A stretch of 64,000 bases of DNA from Candidatus Poseidoniales archaeon (GTDB lineage: Archaea; Thermoplasmatota; Poseidoniia; Poseidoniales; Thalassarchaeaceae), in assembly GCA_012960975.1 (NCBI GenBank), contig DUAE01000001.1, forward strand, positions 39,544 to 103,543, in the 5' to 3' direction. How positions within the stretch are numbered: the first letter of the stretch is position 1; each line of letters begins with the position of its first letter. The notes below the pieces were generated by a model that did not search any database, was not told where the DNA came from, and worked only from the letters and a program-made list of their open reading frames with translations. A program made the translations under genes and the position numbers. This document shows positions 45,135 through 54,200 of this stretch, piece by piece.

Positions 45135-45932
45135 TCAAATCGAGCGCATTCTGCCACCATCGACAGCCAGACTAACTCCTCTAATTGCACCACTTGATGG
45201 TAAACAGAGGAAAGTAACGGCGGCTGCGGTCTCAACTGGATCGACCAGCCGCTGAATAGGTACAGAATTCATCCAAGTTTCTCGAACCTCTTCGACGGTT
45301 TTGCCAGTACGCTCAGAGATTGAGCCAGCCAGTGAGCCGAGTCGGGCGGTATCGGTAAATCCTGGCATGATGTTGTTGATGGTCACGCAAGGGTCAAGCT
45401 CGCGAGATAGTGATTTTGACCACGAAGCCATAGCCCCGCGCAGGGTATTTGATAGTCCTATATTGTCGATTGGTTCGCGAACCGAAGTCGAAATTATATT
45501 GACAAATCTGCCGTATCCAGTAGCTGCCATTCGTGGTGCAAGAATCTGCGCAATTGTGTGTGCTGCGTGCAAGTGACGAGCAAAAGGACCTTCGAATTCA
45601 TCCAAATTATTGCCCAACAGCGGTCCTCCTGGTGGTCCGCCAGCATTATTGATGACAATATCTACAACTCCGAGGCCGAGTACAACCTCTCTAACTGCCT
45701 CGACATCCTCCAAATCAAGCACCAATGTTTCATGTCCAGATCCATGTAATTCGCCAATCAATTCGTCGAGAACTTCAGCCGAGCGGGCGCAAGCGATGAC
45801 GCGAGCACCTGCTCGAGCTAGCATCATCGCGCTGGCACGGCCTATGCCTTTTGACGCACCGCAAACGAGAGCGGTGCGACCAGCGAGTATATTTTCGGCG
45901 TATGGAAAGTTATCATTCAGCAGGTCAGTCAT
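45135..45932 (-). CDS. Short-chain dehydrogenase/reductase lacking the usual catalytic Tyr
   Basis: About 265 residues. The cofactor loop GASKGIGRASA near 28-38 and NNAGGPPGG are clear. At the place of the usual YxxxK the sequence reads GLSNTLRGAMASWSKSL, so the Tyr is absent and the Lys is displaced; a known SDR subgroup shows the same SNxLR pattern. Activity may therefore be altered or the reaction different. I start at the ATG at 45930-45932, with GAGAGGA six bases upstream; the frame extends to a TTG at 45947 that overlaps the previous stop. Confidence 0.85.
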   Translation of the reverse strand: MTDLLNDNFPYAENILAGRTALVCGASKGIGRASAMMLARAGARVIACARSAEVLDELIGELHGSGHETLVLDLEDVEAVREVVLGLGVVDIVINNAGGPPGGPLLGNNLDEFEGPFARHLHAAHTIAQILAPRMAATGYGRFVNIISTSVREPIDNIGLSNTLRGAMASWSKSLSRELDPCVTINNIMPGFTDTARLGSLAGSISERTGKTVEEVRETWMNSVPIQRLVDPVETAAAVTFLCLPSSGAIRGVSLAVDGGRMRSI

Positions 45933-45943
45933 TTGTATTCCTC

Positions 45944-46684
45944 TCAATCGATGTAGTGCGCATAGGTGTGGTCAGCCAATTTTTGGTCAACAACTTCGAG
46001 AATTTCGGGTCCTGCGTTTCTGAACGCCGGGTGTTCAGCTTCTCCTTGCGGGTGGCGCATCTCAGACCAGCGTCCGGCGGTGTAAGCCATCAGTGCTTCC
46101 TTCATTAGGACTCCAGCCAAAACTAAAGTTTTGTAGCACAAATCCTCGTAAGTCATGCCCTTGGTTACCGGAACTTCTCGCCGTAGCAACAACTCACCTG
46201 TATCTATTCCGTTATCGCAGAAATGGGTCGAGGAGCCGACAGGAATGTCGTGATAGACGCTCCACGCAGGAGATGCGGATCCTCGGCAATCCGGCAGTAG
46301 GCCGGGGTGGCTATTGATTACGCCATCCGTGGGGTGGTCGAGAATCTCGCCGCGGATAATTCTGGTCCCACCAAATACGATTAGATCAAGGGGTAGATTC
46401 TCCAAATATGGCATCACGTGTTCTGTGTTATGGCGTAGGACTTCGATGTGTGGAACACTGAATCCTTGGCTTTCCAAATTGGCTAATTGAGACTCGATTG
46501 TTGGTGCGATATCGTTGCCTTCAATACGTTTGAGGAACTTCTCACGTTCTTCGTCGCTTATTGCAGAATCTTCACTGATGACGATTGTTGGGACATAACC
46601 TTCTGAGAGAATTTGGCGAAGCATTTCTCGGCCATATGGGTGTTCTTTCAGGAGCAGGAATGCAAATCGAGGCTCGGCGGACAT
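45944..46684 (-). CDS. Formyltransferase-fold protein (Fmt/GART-like)
   Basis: About 246 residues. The formyl-tetrahydrofolate transferase signature is present: INSHPGLLPDCRG (Asn and His of the catalytic triad) and THFCDNGIDTGELL (catalytic Asp). It lacks the C-terminal OB domain of methionyl-tRNA formyltransferase, so tRNA is unlikely as substrate. Such stand-alone enzymes formylate or deformylate amines in small molecules. First gene of the packed set; I start at the ATG at 46682-46684 (MSAEPRFAFLLL), although the frame extends to 46717. AspRS lies 48 bases upstream on the same strand. Confidence 0.85.
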   Translation of the reverse strand: MSAEPRFAFLLLKEHPYGREMLRQILSEGYVPTIVISEDSAISDEEREKFLKRIEGNDIAPTIESQLANLESQGFSVPHIEVLRHNTEHVMPYLENLPLDLIVFGGTRIIRGEILDHPTDGVINSHPGLLPDCRGSASPAWSVYHDIPVGSSTHFCDNGIDTGELLLRREVPVTKGMTYEDLCYKTLVLAGVLMKEALMAYTAGRWSEMRHPQGEAEHPAFRNAGPEILEVVDQKLADHTYAHYID

Positions 46685-46732
46685 GGTAATCTCTGAGCCT
46701 CGGAAGAGGTTGCACATACCCGTTCTTTTCGG

Positions 46733-48142
46733 TTAAGGTGTAACTCGACTGCGGTCGCGAGGGAACAGTACGACTTCTCTGACATTGCCCGCTCCAGTCA
46801 GAACCATCAGCAGCCTCGCAACTCCCAATCCCCAACCTGCGTGGGGTGGCGCGCCGTAGCGGAATCCATCGGTGTAGAAAGTGAAATCCTCTGGGTTAAG
46901 ATCCATATTTCGCAGATTTTGTTCGAGAACATCGACTCGATGTTCACGCTGTCCTCCACTAGTCATCTCATCGCGGCCATAATTGAGGTCGAAACCTCGG
47001 CTCAACTGACCTCCAGTCGCGCCTTTTTCATCCTCGTTGTGGTAGATGTAGAACGGTTTCATCGCCATCGGCCATTGCGGCAAAAAGTGGAATCCAGGAT
47101 GCTCGGCAGCGATGATATCGCAGTGGTGACTCTCGATATCGTTACCCCACTCAATCTCGCCGCCGCCATTTTGTACAATTTCAATCGCATCGCAGTAAGA
47201 TATGCGGGGGAATGGCAGTTCGGGAACGTCCACAGTAACCAGTTCTTCGCCCTGGCTGGTTTTGTATTCATTGATGACATCAATCAAATGTTGGTCTTTG
47301 GCTGCAACTTCAGTCCAAATGTGGTGAATCATTCGCTCTTGCACGCACATAACATCTTCGTCATTCATCCACGCACCTTCGATATCGAAAGATATGAATT
47401 CGTTCAGGTGACGGTATGTATCGTGTTTCTCCGCCCTAAATGCTGGTCCAATCTCAAAGACTCGCTCAAGCCCGCCCAAAACAGCTAGTTGTTTGTACAG
47501 TTGAGGGGACTGGGAGAGGAATGCAGGTGTGTCGAAGTACATCATCGGGAAGAGATTGGTCCCTCCTTCACTTGCCGATGCGATAATTTTCGGCGAGTTC
47601 ATTTCGTTGAACCCTTCACTAATCAGGTGGTCTCTGCCATATTGCAGGACTTTACTGCGTAGTTGGAACATTGCGTTGACATGTGCTCGACGCAGATCTA
47701 GATATCTATTGTCTAATCTAATGTCTAACCCTACCTTCACGTCATCTGTAACTCCTACAGGCAAAGGTGTGGCGGCACTCGAAAGAATGGTGGCCGATGA
47801 AACTGTTACTTCGTATTCGGCAGGCGGAGTCGGCGCCCCTTCTTTTTGCTTCGGTGGCCGCTTCTGGGCTACCACGCCGGTGACTTGGATGGTTGATTCG
47901 CGGGTAGCCGATTGCAGAGCTTCGAAAGTTACTTCTTCCATGTTGTCGCGCTTGGCGAATGCTTGGATGTGACCGGTACCATCGCGCAGCATGATGAAGG
48001 CGATTGCACCGCGTCCGCGGACTGTTTCTGCGTAACCGGCGACTGAAACTTCTTCTCCAACAAGATCTGCTCCCCCACTCACAATTTGTCCAATGGTGTG
48101 TGTGCGGTAAGAGGTCGGAAGCCAATCTGTGCTGTCGCGCAT
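46733..48142 (-). CDS. aspS: Aspartyl-tRNA synthetase, archaeal type
   Basis: 469 residues, class II. N-terminal OB fold for anticodon binding (GEEVSVAGYAETVRGRGAIAFIMLRDGTGHIQ), motif 1 region, motif 2 FRAEKHDTYRHLNEF, and motif 3 GLGVARLLMVLTG, ending in VVLFPRDRSRVTP as in archaeal AspRS. Lacks the GAD insertion of bacterial enzymes. Proline-rich insertion KRPPKQKEGAPTPP in the OB domain. Whether it also charges tRNA-Asn (non-discriminating) cannot be settled here. Probably co-transcribed with the GtrA-like gene 89 bases upstream and with the downstream set. Confidence 0.95.
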   Translation of the reverse strand: MRDSTDWLPTSYRTHTIGQIVSGGADLVGEEVSVAGYAETVRGRGAIAFIMLRDGTGHIQAFAKRDNMEEVTFEALQSATRESTIQVTGVVAQKRPPKQKEGAPTPPAEYEVTVSSATILSSAATPLPVGVTDDVKVGLDIRLDNRYLDLRRAHVNAMFQLRSKVLQYGRDHLISEGFNEMNSPKIIASASEGGTNLFPMMYFDTPAFLSQSPQLYKQLAVLGGLERVFEIGPAFRAEKHDTYRHLNEFISFDIEGAWMNDEDVMCVQERMIHHIWTEVAAKDQHLIDVINEYKTSQGEELVTVDVPELPFPRISYCDAIEIVQNGGGEIEWGNDIESHHCDIIAAEHPGFHFLPQWPMAMKPFYIYHNEDEKGATGGQLSRGFDLNYGRDEMTSGGQREHRVDVLEQNLRNMDLNPEDFTFYTDGFRYGAPPHAGWGLGVARLLMVLTGAGNVREVVLFPRDRSRVTP

Positions 48143-48231
48143 GACCTTGCGTCATGCCTTCAATTTATGAATCAAATCGAGAAAGTCTGAGACATTCTAG
48201 CCTCTTGTACTGCTCTGCGCAGGTAGAGGAG

Positions 48232-48714
48232 TCAAGATTGTCCGAGTTCTACACCATTTCGACTTCTATCGAGTTCGGGCGGGAATGCGAGCCAGCGGAT
48301 GAGGACGAAATTGAGAAATCCGAATACGCAGGTGTTGAATAGCCATGCGAGATAGTGGTTGATGTGCCACAGTTCAATCAGGAGATATTCCATGCTTGTG
48401 GTGACAACAAGCAGACCAGTGTAGCACCAGAAAGCGCGGTTCAGACTCGTAGAATATTTGAAAGTTGACTTGAAGGTGAATTTATAGTGCATGAAATGTG
48501 CTTCTATATTGCCAATTATACTTGAAACCACCCAAGCTGCCACTGCAGTATGGGCATCCCAGAGATTGATTTGATAGAGGATGTAGTACAATAGAAACCC
48601 GAATGCAGAATTGAAGCAACCGACGAGGTTGAATTTCATGAACTCGTTGAAGACGACTCTTGCGGACCAACCGACCTCGTCGACTCTGGTTCTGAAATCG
48701 GCAATCCAATCCAT
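48232..48714 (-). CDS. GtrA-like four-helix membrane protein
   Basis: 160 residues with four membrane helices at about 27-48, 57-78, 95-113 and 122-146. The first helix pattern FMKFNLVGCFNSAFGFLLYYIL and HFMHYKFTFKST are typical of GtrA, a family linked to flipping or transfer of polyprenyl-linked sugars. No glycosyltransferase is next to it. The function in surface glycan assembly is inferred from the family. The 163-base divergent space to the next gene shows a TATA-like GTTATACTC (about 48811) and nothing else I can support. Confidence 0.8.
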   Translation of the reverse strand: MDWIADFRTRVDEVGWSARVVFNEFMKFNLVGCFNSAFGFLLYYILYQINLWDAHTAVAAWVVSSIIGNIEAHFMHYKFTFKSTFKYSTSLNRAFWCYTGLLVVTTSMEYLLIELWHINHYLAWLFNTCVFGFLNFVLIRWLAFPPELDRSRNGVELGQS

Positions 48715-48877
48715 TCGTTACACACACACTTGAGGTTTGGCCAACACCTCGTCTCTTGAATGTCGCGCACAGGACTTCATAGACTTGATTTTGAATTCAT
48801 CATGGTATGTTGTTATACTCAATAATCGAAGTTGTGGCTAAGCGAATGCTTGAGTAGTTGAGTGTCTACCCCAGACC

Positions 48878-49963
48878 ATGACTTCCGAATCGATGTACCA
48901 CAGAATGATGGGAAATACTGGAATGCAAGTTTCGATACTTTCCTATGGATTTTGGGCAACCTATGGTGTCAAGGAGCGCTTATCTGGTGATGATGGAATC
49001 AATACTGCAAAGGAATTGATGACAATCGCTCGCGAAGCCGGCGTAAATTGTTTTGACCACGCCGAGGCATATGGAAATCCTCAAGGTGAGGCTGAGCGTA
49101 TTTTTGGTATTGCACTAAAACAACTTCAGGAAGATGATCCAGTGCTATGGCGTCGCTCCGAACTCGTGATTACAACCAAAATCTTCTGGGGTGGCTCAGG
49201 TGTTAACGAATCTGGATTATCGACTAAACACTGCCGAGAAGGAATGAATGCATGTTTGTCGAGATTACAACTCGATTATGTAGACATGGTTCTCTGCCAT
49301 CGTCCCGATCCTTTCACACCAACGATTACAGTTGTCCGGGCGATGACCGATTTGGTCCGAAACTGCAAGGCATCTTCTTGGGGTACGAGTGAATGGTCAG
49401 CTCAGCAGATTACCGAAGCCTTTTGGATCGCTAAAACCGAAGGTCTCGAACCTCCTCAATATGAGCAACCGCAATACAATATGTTGCATCGTCAGCGATT
49501 TGAGGAAGAATATTTTCCGCTTTTCAACCCACCATATTCACTCGGCACAACGACTTGGAGCCCATTACGCTCCGGCTTCCTGACTGGAAAATATATCGAT
49601 GGAATTCCAGAAGATTCTCGACCAACTCAACCAGGATATGATTGGTTGCTCACAGATTTGGAAGAAAGAAAAGCCCGTGGAGAATATGAAATCGTCAAAA
49701 ATTTAGCAAAATATGCTACCGATAACTTCGATTGTACTACAGCACAATTGGCTCTTGCTTGGTGTTTGAAAAACCCGAATGTAACCACAGTTCTAGTCGG
49801 TGCTACGACGGCTGCACAACTCCGTGAAAATTTGGGTTGTATCGATGTTGCTGTCAAAATTACAGAAGATGATATGGTCGCACTGGATGATATTTTGGGG
49901 AATAAACCCGCTGATTGGATAGGGCCTGGCGGAGTCGGGCCTAGGGACTTGAAAACGCTTTAA
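48878..49963 (+). CDS. Aldo-keto reductase (Kv-beta/AKR6-like)
   Basis: 361 residues. TIM-barrel AKR with the catalytic tetrad: Asp and Tyr in CFDHAEAYGNPQGEAE, Lys in ITTKIFWGG, and His in VLCHRPDPFTP. The NADPH-binding end includes LVGATTAAQLRENLG. The layout (MMGNTGMQVSILSYGFWATYG, TTTWSPLRSGFLTGKY) is that of the potassium-channel-beta/YghZ branch, which reduces aldehydes such as methylglyoxal. It is alone on the plus strand. Confidence 0.9.
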   Translation: MTSESMYHRMMGNTGMQVSILSYGFWATYGVKERLSGDDGINTAKELMTIAREAGVNCFDHAEAYGNPQGEAERIFGIALKQLQEDDPVLWRRSELVITTKIFWGGSGVNESGLSTKHCREGMNACLSRLQLDYVDMVLCHRPDPFTPTITVVRAMTDLVRNCKASSWGTSEWSAQQITEAFWIAKTEGLEPPQYEQPQYNMLHRQRFEEEYFPLFNPPYSLGTTTWSPLRSGFLTGKYIDGIPEDSRPTQPGYDWLLTDLEERKARGEYEIVKNLAKYATDNFDCTTAQLALAWCLKNPNVTTVLVGATTAAQLRENLGCIDVAVKITEDDMVALDDILGNKPADWIGPGGVGPRDLKTL

Positions 49964-49966
49964 AAT

Positions 49967-50269
49967 TCATTTTATTCCGCCGGAATTCTGTCGGATAACT
50001 TCACAAACCTGTATCTTGAATTCATCGTAAAATGTTGTTCTTCCCAAATTCATCGCTACTCTGTGCTCAGTATTTTTACGCCATGCATTTTGACCTTCCA
50101 TCGATTCAAATTCGACGATTGTCACCCGCTCACCATCTGCTGCTGTGAATGATTTATGTGATATATAACCGGGTATTGTTTGTGCAAGCTCACTCATTCG
50201 ACCTGCCATATTTGCATATTCTTCGCCCGCTTTTTCACTCAGTCGGCTTCGAAAGACCGTGACTATCAT
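49967..50269 (-). CDS. ABM-superfamily small protein (antibiotic biosynthesis monooxygenase-like)
   Basis: About 100 residues. Pattern MIVTVFRSRLS...GEEYANMAGRMSELAQTIPGYISHKSF...ERVTIVEFESMEGQNAWRKNTEH is the ferredoxin-like ABM fold, found in heme-degrading enzymes, monooxygenases and stand-alone proteins of unknown role. I use the ATG at 50267-50269; the frame can start at a TTG at 50299, which adds an uncharacteristic extension. It follows trmI on the same strand and converges on the aldo-keto reductase. Confidence 0.8.
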   Translation of the reverse strand: MIVTVFRSRLSEKAGEEYANMAGRMSELAQTIPGYISHKSFTAADGERVTIVEFESMEGQNAWRKNTEHRVAMNLGRTTFYDEFKIQVCEVIRQNSGGIK

Positions 50270-50310
50270 AGTAAGGCAGGTGAGGTAGAAGTCAATCAAG
50301 ATTGAGTGGA

Positions 50311-51153
50311 TTATTCCTCTTCTTCGAGTTCATTGGAAATTTTTGCTGAAAGGAGGAGGAATGCAGTGTGTCCCATCGGCTGATTGCCAGGCCTCACTCC
50401 GCCCTTTGCAGCTTTGACCCAGCGGCGTTCAATCATCTCACCGGCGAATTCAACGACAAGACCCGCTTCCTCGACCGCGTTCCATGATTTTTCCAATTGT
50501 GCGGTCGTCGGACAATAACATGCCATTCTCCCGCCTATTTTGAGAACACTTGCAATTTCTGGAACAACTTCCCAAGGCTCAGCAACATCGATGATTGCAG
50601 AATCGATTTCGCCACAGATTTCTTCGACTTTTTCAGCCGCTTCAGCAAGATCACCTTCAATCAAATGCCAATCCGGAAATTCGGCTGAAAATTCAGCCAT
50701 TCTGTCCATATTTTGGCGACCGACAGAAGCATGTTCTGGACGTACTTCGACAGAGATTAAAGTCCCTGCATTTCCCATTACATTCGCCAAATGCATTGCT
50801 AATCCAGCAGAGCCGTGACCACCTTCCAGTACACGGCTTCCAACACCAATTCCCATCCACGAAATCAGAAATCCGGAATCTTTGATGCCAATCGTTTGAG
50901 CTCTGCGGAACATATTCCTACGCGCCTCCGGAAGAGCCGCGTCGACAATTGTCAGAGATTTCTGCCCTACCATGATTCGTTCACCGACCGAATATCCATC
51001 CAAAAGTTGGCCAACATCGAATCGACCGAGCCCCTTCACTTTCACTTCACCAGCAACTCGGTTGAGCAGGTAAGCCCGCCCGTCGTCCTCTCGTAGAGCC
51101 ACCCAATTTGGTGTTAGTGGATCCGAACCTGTCTCGCCTGTAGAGCCTACCAT
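50311..51153 (-). CDS. trmI: tRNA (adenine-N1)-methyltransferase TrmI
   Basis: 280 residues. N-terminal beta domain, then SAM-dependent methyltransferase with VLEGGHGSAGLAMHLA (an altered version of the family VLEAGTGSG), SVEVRPEHASVGRQN, and the C-terminal RPGNQPMGHTAFLLLS which matches the TrmI RP...GHTGFL end. It methylates A57/A58 in the T-loop of tRNA. The replacement of Thr/Gly in motif I is worth noting but the fold is clear. Confidence 0.85.
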   Translation of the reverse strand: MVGSTGETGSDPLTPNWVALREDDGRAYLLNRVAGEVKVKGLGRFDVGQLLDGYSVGERIMVGQKSLTIVDAALPEARRNMFRRAQTIGIKDSGFLISWMGIGVGSRVLEGGHGSAGLAMHLANVMGNAGTLISVEVRPEHASVGRQNMDRMAEFSAEFPDWHLIEGDLAEAAEKVEEICGEIDSAIIDVAEPWEVVPEIASVLKIGGRMACYCPTTAQLEKSWNAVEEAGLVVEFAGEMIERRWVKAAKGGVRPGNQPMGHTAFLLLSAKISNELEEEE

Positions 51154-51223
51154 TATTTCCTGCGCACCTCCCCTTCCGCTTCAATACCTTCGATTGAAGT
51201 CATGATATATTATGGCAGGTTTA

Positions 51224-51239
51224 CGACCCTTAAGGGTCG
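51224..51239. promoter_or_regulatory. 16-bp perfect palindrome between trmI and the surface-protein gene
   Basis: CGACCCTTAAGGGTCG lies in the divergent space, 70 bases from the trmI start and 54-60 bases before the likely starts of the plus-strand gene. A GATATATTAT stretch lies just before it (about 51204-51213). This is the form of an operator for a dimeric regulator; no regulator is known. Confidence 0.45.
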
Positions 51240-51292
51240 ATAATTCTACAAACGTGGATAGGTTATCATTATACCATGCCTATTATCATCAG

Positions 51293-54200
51293 ATGATTAT
51301 GGTTAGAGTTCATCGTAGGGCGGTTTCAGCAATTTCATTTTCAATAATGATGATTGTTATGAGTATGTCTGGAATAATTGGACTGAATGAATTCGAATCG
51401 GATCGCAAGGAATTGCAACAAGAACCGGCTGCGCTTTACGCAACTAGCCCGGGTCATGTTGTATTCGCTCAGTACATCACTTCAACTAATTGTGGATTCT
51501 GTATGGACTACGGTAGTCCAGGTCATGATCAATTGAAGAATAATTTCCCTGATGATTATGTTTACATCTCTCTACACAGTGCTAGTTATGGCAATACTGC
51601 TGATTCTGAAGCCGGTAATATAGCACCAATTTTCGCGGTCACTCATCTAGGTGAGACCGGAGGTGCACCGAAGACTGCATTTGGCGATAGCTCCTCAAAT
51701 ATGGCAGTTGGATGTGGAGCTAATACCTGCTGGGACTCATTTTTCAGTAATGGTGGTTATATGCCATCAAATGTCAATGATTTCGGCATGGCAATTACTC
51801 AAACCGATAATGGCGATGGAACTGCAAGTGTTACGATCGGCGCTAGATATCTCGGTAGCGGAACTCCCCCTGCAAATCTCAAAGTTTACGCTGCAGTTAC
51901 CGACATGAATTGTGAGGCCCACCCTTATACAAATGGATACAAGGGCGGGAATTGTTGGGAAGCATGGTTGTTGAACAATGCTGATTATGCTAGCAACAAT
52001 CATGCTGCAACCACTGGGACCGGTTTTGAGACAATTAATTTGGCTTCAAATGGAGGCTGGTCGAATACAACTTGGACCGTGCCAATCAATCTAGTTGCAC
52101 AAGGATTTAGCAATTTCAATACCGTCGCAGCACTTTATTCAGATTACCAAACCACAAATGCAGATGAGTCGGTTTATGCTGCGATAGATGCGACGATGAT
52201 GCCTCTTATCGATATAGGAATCACAACCTTTGAAACTAATAATGAGGGTGGAACTCAAGGCTTCATCGCAGGAGATATGATTTCTCTCGAAGTAACTTTG
52301 ACAAATAACGGTGAAAATAACTACAATGAGGGGGGAAATCTTGAATTCTTCTTCCTTGATGGTTCGGATGAAACAAGCCTTGGCAGTTATTCTCTCAGCA
52401 ACTTTGCGGTTGGCGCAACTCAGGTTTACTCAGTTGATTTCGATTCGACTGGATTAACCTTACAACCATCGGGGACAACTACTTTCCGAGCTAGGTTATC
52501 AAATATTGAAGGAGACCGTGTTTCTTCCAACGACATTAGCGACGCACTTGCCTTCCACGACATGCCGCCTGTTGCGAATACTCCAACTTCAATTAGTTCT
52601 CCAACAATTTCTAGAGGAAGTCAAATTCAATTTGAAGCCAATGCAATTTCTAACGATTTGGTCGATGACATGAGCACAATGATACCTACACTGGAATCTT
52701 CTGTAGCGGGAACAAATTCTTGGTCCAACGTTTGGGTGACTGAAATGGAATTAGTTGGAACCGGCGGTAATGCACATTATTTATTCACAATCCAAACTCC
52801 TATGAATGCTGATACTGGATCTTATCATCTTCGTATCATGTGGACAGACGAAGCCGGCCAATCAAGTGGATGGTTGATTTCACAAAACGCCTTCTTCCTC
52901 GAAAATTCTTTGCCTCGTCTTCTCACAAATGGCGATGATGAATATGCTGGAATGCCAACCGTGAAGGTCGAGACTGTTGAATCGGTATCGATCCTTGGAT
53001 TAATCACCGATTCTGAAACCCCCCTCTCAATGCTAACAATCACCAGTGAATCCCCTGAGTTCATTGGTTGGGATTCATCAACACTTTCGATATTGGTTGA
53101 GTTTAGTGCGGTTATTCGAGATAGTCACGGCAGTCCTTTACCACAGGGTATTCATGTTGTAGTCGGTGATGGTGATGATACAAATTCAGGAATATTACTT
53201 TTCAATGTAATCGAAAATGGAGCTCCTCGGTGGTCGCCGATTCCAACTCAGTCATTCGATGAGGGTGGAGAAGGTGCATTTTCTTTGACTAATTATTTGT
53301 CAGATACTGATGAAAATGGTCAACCAATATCGGTTGTTGGCCTATCTTTGTCAATTATCAGCATTTCCGATGAGACTCTAGCTACTGCTGAGCTCAGCGG
53401 CCATTCGCTTTTTGTTTCGGCCGTTGACGATGATTCGTTTGGTAATTTCGATATCGTTCTTCGTGCTAGCGATGGAAATATGTTCTCCGATACGACCGTT
53501 ACCTTTGTCGTACAAAACATCAATGATGCACCTCGTATAGATTTAACAGAATATGAAGAAATAACCATTCAAACCGGGGAAAGAGTATTCTTAGAGTTAA
53601 TCGATTTGGTTACAGATATCGATAATCCCGATGATGAAATTTGGATTACAGCGATGACATTTGTTCCAGGTGCAGTGCAATACAATCCAATTTCAGGAAC
53701 TTTGACAATGAGTTGGGACGAAGCTGGAACTGAACTTGTCACCATCAGTGCAGAAGATCGCCATGGTTCTTCTTCTTCCAAGGTGATTACTGTCTCAATC
53801 GTCGATGATTTACCACTTTATTGGGAAAATAATGGGTTAGGAGATTTATCAGTCGAAATTGACACTATGGATTATTATTCAAATCCTGAAATTACAATTT
53901 CCAATATTGGTGAACTATCCTTAAGTGAAATTAAGGTGCTTTGGAGCGTTTGTAATAGTGTGACGGGCATTTGCCATTCTGCTGGGACTTCGTATAATTT
54001 CGGGCCGTTCATCGTTAATACGGTTAGCGGAGATGGCCTTGGTGTCGGCGACTATCTGACTCTTGTCGTAACCGCAATTGATGATTCTGAAATGGATCGT
54101 GTTTCTGATGAATGGAAGCAATATGCGGTTGAACCAACCGAAGATGTGGAGCCAAACGAGCAAATTGATGAGGGTCAATCAGTGAAAAAATTCAGCACTT

